Shown here one piece after another: positions 46,761-59,268 of a DNA stretch of 64,000 nucleotides. How positions within the stretch are numbered: position 1 is the stretch's first letter; each line of letters begins with the position of its first letter. The position numbers were made by a program, and so were the translations under genes. The DNA is from Papilionanthe hookeriana x Papilionanthe teres (lineage: Eukaryota > Streptophyta > Magnoliopsida > Asparagales > Orchidaceae): NCBI GenBank assembly GCA_022702705.1, contig CM040427.1:77739283-77803282 (forward strand). Direction: 5' to 3'. A model generated the notes under the pieces. It was given only the letters and a program-made list of their open reading frames with translations, was not told the DNA's origin and made no database searches.

Positions 46761-47319
46761 TATCAAGATATGTTGTGAGGATTTTGTTGTTGACTTTACT
46801 TTAGCCATAATGCATTGGTTCCACTATTTTCCTCGCTGATTTGTGTGCTAGTTTCTATTTCAAGCCCTTTTGGGGAGTTAAATCAATTTTCTTAGCAGTT
46901 GAATGAGGCTATATTTACATGTATAATCCCTTCATGTTCTTTATCTCATAGTTATGCCACTTAATAAATCCAGGAAATTATATCGCCTTAGAGTTGCATG
47001 AATACATCTTAAGGAATTCTATGAAGCTTAACATTTGGTTTAAAGGGTGAAAGAATCTTTATGAAATGTCCAAAATGTTAGTGACTGATTTGGTAGTCCT
47101 TGGAATGAAAATATGACTATATGTTTGGGGATATTTACATACATATAATGTAATTGCTTTACATTTACATATTTAACACCAGAAATTTACATAAGGGATG
47201 AATTCTTTAATATGTGGATATAAGCTGGATAAAGTTCATTCATTATTATATAAGAATGGAAATCCCTAAAGTATATTGTTTCAATTATTATCCTTGAAAC
47301 TTATAGAAAATCGATTCTT

Positions 47320-47640
47320 ATCACCAGCTGCGGCTCGGATTGGGCCTACAATCCTTTAGTTCTTAGCTCTTTTAATACTTCTGATTTTTGGCTTTATAAT
47401 TGATATTGTTGTAATTTGGAGCTGGGCTTGTTTTCATCCTTTCTATGACTCGGTTTTAGCTCTTTTAATGCTTATAATTTTGGCCTTATACTTGGGTTGT
47501 TATAATTGGTAGTTGGGCTGATGTTGTTGGCCTGGCTGGATGTCATATGGTGGCTCGGATTTAGCCTTATAGTGGAGTTAATATAGTGTGGAATTGGGCT
47601 GGCATTTGTTAGCAGCATTTGGATTCGAATTTGGGTTACT
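47320..47640. repeat. Degenerate ~93-bp repeat in solo LTR
   Basis: AGCTCTTTTAATACTTCTGATTTTTGG at 47365 recurs as AGCTCTTTTAATGCTTATAATTTTGG at 47458, with further weaker copies based on 'ggctcggatt...gggcctt'. Confidence 0.5.
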
Positions 47641-48029
47641 CTTTGCCTTAATTTGTTGAAACAGAACTTTAAAGAAAAAGAAAAAAAAAAATCTTCTTTT
47701 TGAAAGTTGATGTTAGAATAACTTACTTGAGGCTAAATTAAAGGAATGTTTTAACAACTATCCTTACTTTAGTTAGTTGAAATGATATATTGGAGATACA
47801 TTGGTTTTCTTTATTATGGATTGCAGCCTTTTGTAAAGCTTTATTGTGTATAAACATATGAAATTTCAAAGTGGGTGTATAAGTTGGAAATGCGGGGTAC
47901 AGACAATGATGCACAGACTAATAATCATGCTTTTATAGCTGAAACAAAATAAAATCAATACTCAGAGATAGATGCCCATTTTACTTTGAGTTAGGTAGTT
48001 CTAATCCCTACCTTTAAGAAATTCGTGAA

Positions 48030-48600
48030 CCGATAACAGATACTACGACACCAGATATTACACTGGTTCAGTAACAGATACTTCGACAACAGATGCTACA
48101 CCACACCCGTACGATAAATAACACCACGTTTGCACGACAATAAACACTGCACCTGCACGACAACAGATACTACGCCAACACATCAAATCAAATGCCACAC
48201 ACATAGTACAACACATATCACATCACACACATAGCACAACACATATCACATCGAACACATACAACACATTAAATGTCACACACACAAAAAACCACACATA
48301 GCACATCATACACAACACATTTAGTACATCAAATCAAACACGACATATCAAACACATCGCATCAAACACAACACATATAATTATCAAACTTATCATACAC
48401 ACCCTACACATTAAACATCACATAAACACTATATATTAACCATCACACATACACACTACACATAACACATTGCACATTACACACTATACACTACATATTA
48501 CACATCACACCTCACAACCAGATACCACACATCAGATATTGCATTCATAAGAACTCAGATACTACAATCACAGATATTACACTTTCAAAGTTCAGATACT
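48030..48600. repeat. CA-rich degenerate microsatellite
   Basis: About 0.5 kb of ACACATCACAC, CAACACATA and AACAGATACTAC words on the plus strand, inside the solo LTR. No coding sense. Confidence 0.75.
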
Positions 48601-48973
48601 ACACACTGGTTCACTCATTGATTAAGTGGTAGGGATTAGGACTACATACTTTAAGGTGATTTGCTGGTGACTTTATTTGAGATTGATACAGACTTCAATA
48701 CTTCGGGTTGCCTGTGGGATCGTGATATAAAAAGAAGTCTATAGACTGAGCCTATCCACAAATAGAATTCTTATTCTCCCACTTTGATCTTTTATATGTT
48801 TATAGCTAAACTTGATTGTATAGCTACTTGTATTTATTAGCTTGCTTCCGAGGCATCGACGGAGTGGCCAGGTACACATTTTTTTATTGTACAGTTCATT
48901 TACTTTCTTTATTACATGCATTCTTTTACTCTTGTACATACTTACCTGTATTCATACTTTTCTTTTATACATG

Positions 48974-49190
48974 CCCCTAGGATAGGCCATTTAGGGCATG
49001 GCTATTTTCTTTTATTTACACATGTCTATTTTAAATACTACCTTTCTTGCGTACTTGTACTTACCCCTAGGATAGGCTATTTAGGGCATGGCTATTTTCT
49101 TTTATTTACACATGTCTATTTTAAATACTACCTTTCTTGCATACTTGTACATACCCTTAGGATAGGCCGTTCGAGGCATGTTTCTTCTCT
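48974..49190. repeat. 90-bp tandem repeat, ~2.4 copies
   Basis: Units start CCCCTAGGATAGGCCAT at 48974, CCCCTAGGATAGGCTAT at 49064 and CCCTTAGGATAGGCCGT at 49154, an exact 90-base period. Units 1 and 2 are nearly identical, so the duplication is fairly recent. A period divisible by three keeps the ORF 48916-49242 open by chance. Confidence 0.85.
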
Positions 49191-49808
49191 TTTCTCTTCT
49201 ATCTCTATCCTTTCTCGAGACGAGACGACAGAGGACGAATGAAGGATCTTCGATTGGACTTTCGTAGATTTAAATAACATCTATAGGGTGTCGAGGTCGT
49301 CGTTTGATACGACATAAACCCTCACACTATCTTTTAGGACTTAGTACGATCGTACATCGTACGATATAAGTCCTAAACTGTTTAGGATTCCGAGGTTGTC
49401 ATCTGGTACGACATAAATCCTCTCATATTTTTGGGTCATTTACATTTGACATGTAGATATAAATCCCAAAACATCTAAATAATTTGCAAGATTGAAATAT
49501 AAACACAACTTCACTTTCAAAGATGTCAAGCCCAATCATAGGTTAATTTGAGATGTCCCTGAAGCTCCTTCAGTATCTTCGACATTTCCTACTTTTCATA
49601 CCTTTGGATTCCGAGAATAACTGTTCCACATTGAACCATTCCCTTTGATTTTCCTACAACCAATCGTGAAAACTTGAACGTTGAAATTCTTGAAGACGAA
49701 ACCCATGATCCTTATCGAGAGTTTTCTTAGGTGACTTCGGTTACTTAAGATGTAATTAACTATAGGGGCTTGCCTCTATAGGGAATTAAGAACCCAGATT
49801 AATCTAAA

Positions 49809-49837
49809 CCCTATCTAATCTTCGTATTAGATAAGGG
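49809..49837 (+). other. Conserved LTR hairpin 1 (solo LTR copy)
   Basis: CCCT-ATCTAAT pairs with ATTAGAT-(A)-AGGG. The arm sequences differ from copies 1 and 2, but the stem is kept with one bulged A. Confidence 0.6.
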
Positions 49838-49911
49838 AATTTGTCGGCTATAAAACTCGCAGACCAAAATAGAGTCATTAACCTTTAAGTTTAGATAGTT
49901 AAGCCTACTAA

Positions 49912-49950
49912 CAAGTGGTACGCTCATCTTTCAAGATGATGTGTCACTTG
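49912..49950 (+). other. Conserved LTR hairpin 2 (solo LTR copy)
   Basis: CAAGTGGTACG-(C)-TCATCTT pairs with AAGATGATGTGTCACTTG around TC with a few G-T wobbles. Primary sequence is largely different from the other two copies. GTCGGC (49843) and GCCGAC (50119) again flank the region. Confidence 0.6.
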
Positions 49951-50130
49951 TGGTATTGTGCTCAATTATTTAAACTATTTGATATGAGATCTATCTGGTC
50001 TCGTTATTTTCAAAATAAAATAATATATCACCATTTTCAAAATCAAAATAAAATACCTTACATATTACATTAAATTTAAATTTTAAAATTTTATTTTCAA
50101 AATAATAAGAAAAAATTAGCCGACAATACA

Positions 50131-50300
50131 CACCCTATCCTTATACTATACATACATGAGAAATCAAAATTAAGGCACAAGACATGAGCATACTGCTCCT
50201 GGTCCTCGTCATGTGGTTCTACCCGTCAGGTGTCTCAATACACATGCTTGTACCTTATTTCTGAATAGACTCGTGCCTAGGTGACCGTGAATTTTTGAGA
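50131..50300. other. Short spacer between solo Tat LTR and Athila LTR
   Basis: 170 bp with no ORF or repeat that I recognise. It is presumably older target DNA. The five bases before the Athila LTR are TGAGA. Confidence 0.5.
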
Positions 50301-52173
50301 TGATAAAAATGAGTGTAATTGATTAATAATAAAGTCACTTATATCAACGCAAGTATACGTATCACTCAAGTAATACAGAGCTCTAGTGGAGTCCTGGTTA
50401 TCGATCCCACAAGGAAGGAAGATAAAAGGTCCTTAGTCAAATTCTAGTCTACTACAATTACTCCTTAGTTTCGAATGTCAATTAAAATGATGTTTAATCT
50501 AGCAAGTACTCCTAAATGCAAGTATTAAATGTAAAGATAGTAACTATAACTAAATGCAAATATTAACTCTAAAGATAACCCTTTTTGGATGAATTGGTTT
50601 GGAGAATTTTGAGATACTAAAAACTAATATTCTTATGTAATGAAATCGATAATGTATAAGAATAAAATGCATTAAATATTTTATGTGCCAAATAGGAGCA
50701 ATCATATTCTTTACCATTTAGTCCAGGCATAAAGAACATTGACTAATTCTATGCTTGTTTACTGAATTCGTGGCTAGGCTGGGAGGATACCGGCTCACAC
50801 TACAGAGCTCCCACGTTCCCCTCGCCTGAGGGCTAACATCTCCACTTCAGTACTCAAACAATAGGACCGAATTGGGGATTTTAGTCTATCACTCTAAAAT
50901 CTCCACTTCTACGTTCAATAATTATATTTCCCTATTTATTTGCATTCAATCCCCATGAACTTCACCATCCATGAAATTTGAATGTGGTTTGTACTTAGGT
51001 TTAGAAAGCATAATCCTCTCGGATCGCATGTTTCACAATGAATTTTAACATTACAACTGGCGTTAATTGCAATGTAAAGGAAGTACAAGTAACAACCATC
51101 ACATTTATATATAAAACTTCTTCTGGCATGTATCTCAACATCCTACACATGAATTCTACTCATTACAAAAGAAAAGTAAAAAAGAAAAGAATGGCATAAT
51201 CTTCTCATGCTACTATTTCTAAAGAACAAGAAAGATTAAGAGAGATATGTCACAAAGCACGAAGAAAACACAATGAAAACTTCATTTAACCAAAGCAAAT
51301 CCACTAGGTAAGTGTTTACAAATCATAAAATAATGAATAACAATACTTAGCTTTTTTCCTTTGAAAGAAATATAAAGATCTCTCCCACAAAGTCTCCCGT
51401 CGATCCATGCAATGCTAGTGCAATCCCTTACAAATTCTATCAAAATCTCCTCTCCAAGCTCTCCAAAAGAGTAGAAATCTTCATTTCTACTCCTAATCTA
51501 AGAACCCTAAACATTCTCCAAGCTTTTCCTAACATTCCTCTTCTCTTTTCTAACTTAAAATTGTTCTTTTAAAGTGTAGGGATGAAGTTTGAAGAGTTTC
51601 CACAAGAAACTGTTCAAAAAGCATCCAGATACATTGAATTTCGGCCCATAACCGTCAAAAGTCGGTTCATTGTCGTCCCGAGCGCTAACGGCGGGCTCGA
51701 GGGCACTGTTGACGAGCTTTTCTATCATTTTTTGGTCATCTCAAGAAAATCTCGCCGTCTGTGAGCTCGAGGGCGCTTTCGGCGAGCAGACTGCGCAGCT
51801 CCACCGTTTCGCTCCATTTGGCTCCGTTTTAACTCCGGTTCGCCCCGTTTCAGTTGCGTTGTGTTCCTAACAGATATTCCTACAAAATAAGCATAAAAAC
51901 AACATTTCTTTAATGTGTAATCTCATTCAAAAATATGCAAGAAGTGTAAAATAGATTAAGCATAGAAAGACTTATCGAAAGGTGTCAGGGCAAAATTTCA
52001 TTTCTTGTTCGTTTTTGCTCCAAATTGCACCGTTTTTGTTTCTTTTTGCTCCAATCACCATTTTTTGTACCTAAAACCAAAAAAACATACAAAATACCTT
52101 CCTTTAAAGTGAAATATCATTAAAATTAAGCATAAAATGTATATGTAAAATCAAGCATTTTTTAGCTGTGTCA
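50301..52173 (-). repeat. Athila LTR, minus strand (element B1, 3' LTR)
   Basis: On the minus strand it starts TGACACAGCTAAAAAATG (52173) and ends ATTTTTATCA (50301). It follows the inner Athila LTR through the 'ttggcttgacacctttcgac' region, the GC-rich block (51660-51850) and the 'gggatcgat' block. It is preceded on its own strand by a polypurine tract, so it is a 3' LTR. Confidence 0.88.
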
Positions 52174-52663
52174 AGACCCCCAAATTTAACTGTTACTTGT
52201 CCTCATGTAACGCTATAACTTTAAAAACCAAATATATTGACTTGTGGTTGTGGGTTTCAATAGAGTTTCCTATAATTTCATCTCAGAAATATTATAGTAT
52301 AACATAGGAGAAATTCTAGCAAATCAACCTAGGACTACAGTGTAAGAATACTCATATTCAACTTAGGAATCCTGATTTTTTTATTTACTTCAAAAGTTAT
52401 TGAAAATTGTCAAACTAAATATTCATAGAAAGTATAAAAACAGAATTTAAGCTCCTTATCTATACCAATTTAACTAATACCTTTTGAAATAAGAATATAC
52501 TTAGGATTATTTTTAAGTCTTTTCATTTAAAAAGATTCAAGTAAAACCAATTTTTGATTAGGCTTCTCCTCAAGCTTCTCCTCACTTATTTTCTTTTCTT
52601 TTCTTTTTCTTTTGAGATCATTTTCAATCCCCTTTTTTCACCCTTTTTTTTTTCTTTCGGGAT
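52174..52663 (-). other. 3' non-coding end of Athila B1, minus strand
   Basis: On the minus strand it runs from 'atcccgaaag' through GAGGAGAAGCTTGAGGAGAAGCC to the polypurine region CAGTTAAATTTGGGGGTCT before the LTR. It matches the inner element at 29840-30280. The rest of B1 upstream was displaced by B2. Confidence 0.8.
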
Positions 52664-54316
52664 TGATGTGGTTCGGACTTTTATATTCCAAGAATTTATG
52701 AACTCAAATTTATATATATTTATAATGATCTTGTAAAGTCCAAGCAATCAACGCAAGTATACATATCGTATCGAGTAATATAGGACTCTAATGGAGTCAT
52801 AGTTATTGATCCCACAGGGAAGTGAGGAAGTAAAAAGAAAGTGTTTCACAATAAGTTATGTAGCAATGAAATCCAATACTTAGTTTAATGTTTACTTCTA
52901 CTACCAATATGCAGAAAACAATAACAATTAAACAAACTATAATTACTTCTAATATCTTTTAAAATAGAATTAATTAACACACACACTAAGCTATATATTT
53001 GAAAGTTTTTTTTTATATATAAGAAAATTATCTTTCCTCTTGCAACGAGAATATGATGTGTGGATGATATGGAGTGATTATCTATGGTATTGTGTCAAAT
53101 AGGAGCATAAATGTTTCTTTACCCTTAAAAGAGTACCCCTCTTTCAAGCATGAAAAGAACATTGACATATCCTAAGTTTAGACACTAAATCTAAGGCTAG
53201 ACTGGGAGGATACCGGCTCTTACTATGGAGCTCCCACTCACCCTTCACCTGAAGGCTAACCTTCGAGTTTAGTTATTAATCTTAGGACCAAATTGGGGAT
53301 CTCAGCCTGTCACCCTGAAACCTCCAATTTGAAGTCCATCAAAATACATTTTCCTATTTATTTGCACTCAATTCCCATGAAATACGCAGTTCATCCATGG
53401 AAATTGAATGGATTCTTCATTATTGTTGTAGGACACTAAATTCTTTCAGAGTTAATGTTCAACAACATATTTTAACAATTCAATTGGCCAGATCGAAAAG
53501 TAAATTAAGTTCAAAATGAAAAAGCAACACAATTTCTTCAATAAATTAAAGGCACTTCAAATCTACATCAATACATCATCACATCTCTATGCAAGAAGAA
53601 AGACAAAGGAGACTACTCAGAATTCATGAAGAAGATACAATAAAACAAGGATTTTATATATAAAAGAAAAGTCATACAAACCACAAAAGAAAATACAACT
53701 TATCTCTTTCTCTTCCCCAATGCAATTCCCTTAAAGTTCCTTTGAATTCTTTTATATCTTCTTTTTAACACTTAATTCCCTCTTCGGAATGGAAAGGAAG
53801 AAGCAATCTCTCACTTTACTTCTTCTCCTTCACTCCTTAGAGAAGAATTTCTCTCAAATTCTCACTTCTACACTCTTCTCTCTTAAGCCCTAACACTCAA
53901 AATACACTAGACTCTCTAAAACACACAAGACACACACCAAAATCACACTACTTTTCGTCCAAAAACAGTTACTTATAAGTTAGAAACGAAATCCCAAGAG
54001 TTTCCATAAGCATCCCATAAAAAAGTAGCCAAAACTCTTCAAATTTGAAGTCCACCGACATTGGGCGTTGGCAGCGCTCTACGTCCAAATATTGCCGAGC
54101 TCTCTGGAAAAATGGCGCCGGCGGCGCCAGAAGCTGTTTTCCTCCTTTTTGCTCCTTTCTGCTCTGAATTCATTTTTTTTTTGCTTCTTTTCGCTTCAAT
54201 CACCTAAAATCATCATACCTACAACAAATCATGAAAAATACCTTTTTTTAGAGTGCAATATCACTAAAAATGAGCAAAATTATATAACAAAAATAGTATA
54301 TATTTTTGGTGCATCA
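52664..54316 (-). repeat. Athila LTR, minus strand (element B2, 3' LTR), nested in B1
   Basis: On the minus strand it starts TGATGCACCAAAAATATA (54316) and ends GTCCGAACCACATCA (52664). It is directly followed by B1 internal sequence, so B2 inserted into B1. The five bases at the junction on the plus strand are GGGAT (52659-52663); the other copy cannot be checked because B2 is truncated. The body matches other Athila LTRs in several blocks, for example 53190-53320 against 24850-24960. Confidence 0.85.
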
Positions 54317-55635
54317 AAATCCCCCAAACTTAATTATTACTTGTCCTCAAGTAATCCTTTTACTACATAAAAATATAACTCTAGGCAATGCACTTTTCAC
54401 CTGTAAGATACTAAAATTTTCATTCAAATGAATATATTGGTTAGATCTTCAGAAAGAAATTTAGTAACTCGGGTCAATACTACAGGTATAAGAATATTCA
54501 GCAATCAAGTTTAAGAGTTCTAGTTTTCTATTTATTTCAAGATAAACAATAATTTATCACATTAAGAGTGCCTTGAAAGATTATGTGAAAAAGGAGTTCA
54601 TGCAAAATTTATCAGAATGTAGGCCAATACTTTAAATATAAATTCAAAAATGAAATCAAGTTCTCCCTTTAGGGTGACTCAAGTGAAGCCAATTTTTTAT
54701 TAGGCTTATCCTCAAGCTTCTCCTCATACTTACTTTTTTTTACTTTTTTTTTTCTTTTTTTTTTTTGGGATTGTTTGTTAATCCTTCTTTTCTTTTCTTT
54801 CCCTTTTTTTCTAAAATGAGGATTACTATATCTGGATAGCCTTTAATGATTTTGAACTTCACTTTCCTCTTTCTAAAGTTCACGCTTGAGATACCCCTTA
54901 CTTTATAATTAGGTACAAGCTTTATTATTTATCATAAAGTCACAATCTCTTCTTAACACACAATACTTTAAGTCTCTTAACATTTCAAAAATACAGTTTT
55001 CTTTACTTTAAATAGTTAACTATAATCAAATCATTTCATACCAAATATCTTATTTCTATAAAATTAACCTTTATTACTAAAAACTTTCATCTAATCCTTC
55101 CATAATATTCAACTAAAATAAAAAGTTTTAGTTACCTACAGTAAGGTTCAACTGCCAGAAGTTATGTTAATAATTTTTGAAAATATAATAATTGAGAACA
55201 AATAAGAGTTAATATTTTTCTACCCTCCCCCAAACTTAAATTTTTCAATAAATTTGAAACAGTAGAGAGTAAAAGAAAACTAACCTTTTTGTGCTGGTAT
55301 CTTGAAATCTTCAACAGCTATCTGGTATTAGTCAAAATTTACAACTAGCGATCATGAAACGAGTTAGTAACAGTGATATATAAATATTTTAAACTTTTGC
55401 AAGGTGAAGAGAAATTAACTTTAAATATTTAAACATCCAACAAAACATCACAATATTAAACAAACTATAAAATCACTACACAGTTCATTTAACAATTTTA
55501 ATTTTTTTTTCAATACAACATAACAGTACACCAACAGGGTTACACATCACATGAAAAGCAAATAATTACTACATCACAATAATACAAAACTACACAACAA
55601 GAAAAATAGAAATAAAAACAAACCATCTACCAATC
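54317..55635 (-). other. 3' non-coding region of Athila B2, minus strand
   Basis: The polypurine region reads (minus) CTTGAGGACAAGTAATAATTAAGTTTGGGGGATTT just before the LTR. It also has poly-A/T stretches (54735-54770), GAGGAGAAGCTTGAGGATAAGCC as in B1, and 'aaatttaagtttgggggagg' (about 55227). No ORF. Confidence 0.75.
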
Positions 55636-56262
55636 TTAATCACCAGGATCATCAGCAGGGTCAGCAGGATTAGGTCTATTCGATGTATAGCTGGGGCAAG
55701 TAAGAAATATCACATCAGTCTCCCCCTCATGAATTTGACCTGAGCAGCATAATAGGCAATATCGAACTCAACTCTCCTCTTCAGATAATCTTCATTCACA
55801 TCACTTCTGGCCTCAAACACATCCATCCTACCATGGAGTCTATCCACACTAGCACTCTGTAATCTCAGCTGCTCCATAATATCAAATAATGTAGGGGGCT
55901 CAGATGTAGATGGAACGTCACGTAGTAGGAATATCAGTACTCCTACTCTCATCTCGGGCTCCCACTTGAGACTCATAAGTACGGATAATAGTCTTTGTAA
56001 TCGGTCTCAGCGGTATAGCTACTTCTTAAGAACTACTGAACTCCACTCTAGACAGATCACACAGGGCATGAACTAAGGCAGGATGTCCTAATCCACCAGT
56101 GGTCTCGCCTCTAGCAATAGTCTAAATGTTCTTGAAGACAATAGTTCCAATATCAATCTTTTTCATATTCTGAATATAATTGTTCAGAATTGCTCTATCC
56201 CTTGTAACTTCACTGTGGTGATAAGAAGATAATAGTCTTGCAGAGATGAAATAGTGTCAAAC
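55636..56262 (-). pseudogene. Envelope-like ORF fragment of Athila B2
   Basis: The C-terminal two-thirds of the same protein as 34585-35730. On the minus strand the conserved block EVTRDRAILNNYIQNM (about 56215-56165) parallels EVTRKRATFNCCI in the outer element. A coiled-coil segment follows (frame 55976-55710), ending with a Pro/Asp-rich tail and stop at 55636. Frameshifts and stops are present, and the N-terminal part is not recognisable beyond about 56262. Confidence 0.7.
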
Positions 56263-56963
56263 TTTTGATGCAACGGTGATAGTTACTTGCCTTTACTTTA
56301 AAGAATATAAAAGAGAAGTGTGTTTTAGTTTACCGCTTACCTTCATCAAGAAAGGCTAAAATACATGTTTCTCACTCTGATAGCTGGGACAACCACGAAA
56401 TCTCTTGTTAAAAACATGTTGTATCGATTGAAACATTTCACTGGTCTAAGTCAATCCATGTTTAGTCAGGGAAATCTTCCTGGCCACTTGAGAATGCTTT
56501 TTCAATAGAGCTACCTTGCCTTTTTGGTTAGCTCTTGATGAGTGCATTTCATTGCTAAGACCGCTTTGTTTTTCTAGCAAACAAATTAGTCAAGATATTG
56601 TGGGCATTTAGCTACCTGACTAATATATGGTGCCACACTCAACAAGAACTTTATTGACTCATTAGTCTGTTATGGTTAAAGGAGCATCATTACAGGTTGG
56701 ATCTTCTCGTTTATCGATAATCTTTGATATCTTGTTTGACTTGTTGATTTTCATCACTTTGACAAAAGTCATGTTGCGTTGGTTAGAACACTTTGCTTCT
56801 ATAACTGGTCCATAACTCCTTGGAACATCTTGATATCTGACCTTATTGATTAGAACTTTTGATTATATAACCATGGTATATCCCATCTTGACCAAGAGGC
56901 AGTGGATTAAAAGGCTTCCTACTACTACACCTCTTGGTGGTCTAGCTCCAATTGAGGAAGCCT
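56263..56963 (-). other. Unidentified region, fairly open on the minus strand
   Basis: About 0.7 kb between the envelope-like fragment and the next Tat LTR. Minus-strand frames have few stops; one holds SSRANQKGKVALLKKHSQVA and then FQSIQHVFNKRFRGCP. A plus-strand frame ends in an Ile/Glu-rich GLAPIEEAL just before the LTR. I recognise no domain. It could be the N-terminal part of B2's envelope-like ORF, part of a Tat element, or captured host sequence. Confidence 0.3.
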
Positions 56964-57339
56964 TATTGACCTCATGCTTATGAGGTCTTCCTTTCCTTCT
57001 CCTTAGGGTCTAGGATCTAGCCTTAGGATTTTCCTATATTGACTCTCCTAGAGGAATAAACTGAGACCCGCATTATTTAAAAATTCGAGCCACTTTTTTA
57101 CTCCTTGTAGTTTCATATGGACACCTTCGTTCATCTCAAACCTTAGTTGGTCGCCTCTTCTTCATTATCTTGCTATCACTGACGATCATCACCGCTGACT
57201 CCTTCCCAGGTAACTGATTTTCCCGCCTAAATGCATAGGATTACCTTCCTTCTTGTTAGTCCTAACACTTTCTTCCCCTATGGTGTTTTCTCTTCACCGC
57301 TGGTGGTCTAGTTGGTAAGGACATATCTATTCGTCCGGC

Positions 57340-57347
57340 TATAAATA
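57340..57347 (+). promoter_or_regulatory. Candidate TATA box TATAAATA of Tat LTR
   Basis: CCGGCTATAAATACCCC lies 376 bases into the LTR, at the place corresponding to 5349 and 45870, followed by 'gagggattcttttc'. Confidence 0.5.
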
Positions 57348-59104
57348 CCCCTCATGAGGAAATTTTGAGGGATTCTTTTCTTTGATTCGAAAGTTTTTGT
57401 TTGTTGCTTCCTCCATGATTTACGTTTTCTACAAGTTCATCTTCCTTTCTACCCTACTTTAGCCGTCTAATGTGATGCTCACTTTCATACTGAAGTTCTA
57501 TTATATCCTTACTTGGGTAATTGAAAATTAAAGATGAGGTTCTCAGTCATGAATTAATGGATTTACAGTTCTTTGCGATATCTCCTTTTGAATTATTGGA
57601 CTATACATTTGAGTTTGATTTTTTTTCATGAGGAAGAAATGATAGTATAAATAGCATGTGTATTAAAATATTTTTCTAGTTACTGTTGAGATTGGAATGG
57701 CCTGATATTATCTTTTATAATGAATGATTAATTGTTACGTTCTTGGTGAGTGAGAGTTGGATCACCATAAGCAAGAACTCGTTCTTACGACCTCTTTAAC
57801 TTAGAATCAATGGATGTATAGGTTTCATTCTAATAATTCTCGATATATTTTCTTTGATGTGGGATATTTGGGTTAGTTAAATCTTTACCACACTTATGTT
57901 TATAGAAACCTTTGGTTCAGTTATGTGAATTGTGCTTTATTTGATGTTACCCCTCCAAAGGTACTATGTATTTCTTATGAATTGAGAAAGAGAGGGAAAT
58001 GGAATTTACTAAAAGTGGTTGACAAAGTATTTGATTTAAGAAGTTTTATTTCTTCATTTTATTATAGGGTTTCTCGTAGTTTATATTTGCTTTGATCTTT
58101 ATGGATTAAGAAGAAGTTTTCTTACTAATGAATTTGATGATTTTCAATGCATACTACCTATGGTTCTTGGAATAAGTTTTTTTTTATTATTATTTAATTA
58201 TCGCTTTGAACTGATTTAGTATTTGTTGAAATATTTCAGTCTTCTTGGTAAAGCATGGGTTAACTGTTGCAAATCAATGTTGTCCTGTGTTTTAGCCATT
58301 ACAGTAATGGAGAAATTTATACATATATTATTGTTCTTACCATTCTTTATAGTTCTTCCTCGGTTTAGAATAAAACATAACTTATAATCATTCCTTATTT
58401 AATTCCTTCTTTGATACGAAAAAGATGTAGACATTATCGACTTGTTGAAACTGATATTTCCATAATCCCAAAATTGTTTTGTTCAAGTCTTGAATTTGTA
58501 CAAGATATTGTTGTGTTATGCTATGATTATTCATATTTACTATATGATTCTTATGTGTTTGCTTATCGAATAATTAAGCTTCACCTCCTTATATGCTCAT
58601 TGCTGCACATGTACATGAAATGATATTTCAATGGTTTTTCAATATGATAAAAAAAAGGAGAAGAGTTCGGGAAACGATGATGTGAAGGTGTAAAGTATAG
58701 ATGTTACATATATAAATATATAAGCATCGGATGGTAGATTTGGATAATCTTGGAATCTCATTTATTATGCCTTACCATGCTTATGTCCCAATGTAATTGA
58801 TTGATTAAATTAGGAATTCTATGTTTGAAGCAGAATCAGTGAAAGAAGTTCATTTAGATCTTTGTGTATTCACATATCTAATTCCTAAATTTTAATTGTA
58901 CATGCATAATGAGCTATGGATGACTTGGCGTAAAATTCAGATTCAAATGTGTGTTTGCACAGATTCATATAATCTGTATATATTTGGACGTGTTATACTT
59001 AGTTTATGATCATATAGGTAAGAATCTCATGGTCTGTAAGTATTTATCAATCTAATAAATTTCAGACAAAAGTTTGATCAGTTTTGGATTTGCAATGTAT
59101 GTAT

Positions 59105-59214
59105 GTATGTATGTGTCTATATTTTTTTTTTTTTTTTTTGGAAAAAGAAAATTCATTCATCAAAAGGTAACAATGTTTACATACATCTAATAAACGGAAT
59201 ATCAGTCGTATGTA

Positions 59215-59225
<11 letters not shown>
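59105..59225 (-). mobile_element. Short LINE-type retroposon insertion with 18-bp target duplication
   Basis: GTATGTATGTGTCTATAT occurs at 59105-59122 and 59208-59225. Between them (59123-59207) is a poly-T run of 17 bases, then sequence that reads on the minus strand as a 3' end ('...ttttgatgaatgaattttctttttcc' then poly-A). This is a severely 5'-truncated LINE-like insertion by target-primed reverse transcription, inside the Tat LTR. Confidence 0.8.

Positions 59226-59264
<39 letters not shown>
59221..59264. repeat. (TA)22 microsatellite
   Basis: 44 uninterrupted bases of TA, starting within the right-hand target duplication of the LINE-like insertion. Confidence 0.95.

Positions 59265-59268
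<4 letters not shown>

Larger units (their letters stand above)
45277..50125 (+). mobile_element. Tat solo LTR, 4849 bp, with perfect target duplication
   Basis: Runs from TGTTGACCTCATTTTT to TTAGCCGACA and is flanked by ATACA on both sides (45272-45276 and 50126-50130). No internal element sequence is attached. This is the product expected from recombination between the two LTRs of an inserted element. It fixes the true LTR ends of the family, used here for the copies at 1862, 3019, 18910 and 56964. Inner parts: TATTTAAA (45870), a Ser/Leu-codon-rich chance ORF region (45900-46700), several simple repeats, and the conserved hairpins. Confidence 0.92.

Noticed and set aside
48030..48600. CA-rich stretch as a possible protein-coding repeat
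   Set aside because: Unit length varies and no frame stays open; treated as degenerate microsatellite.
48916..49242. 108-codon ORF with internal repeats
   Set aside because: Created by the 90-bp tandem repeat, whose period is a multiple of three; absent from other copies of the LTR.
53900..54370. 100-codon ORF at 54068
   Set aside because: Lies within the minus-strand Athila LTR start and polypurine region; low-complexity and not conserved.
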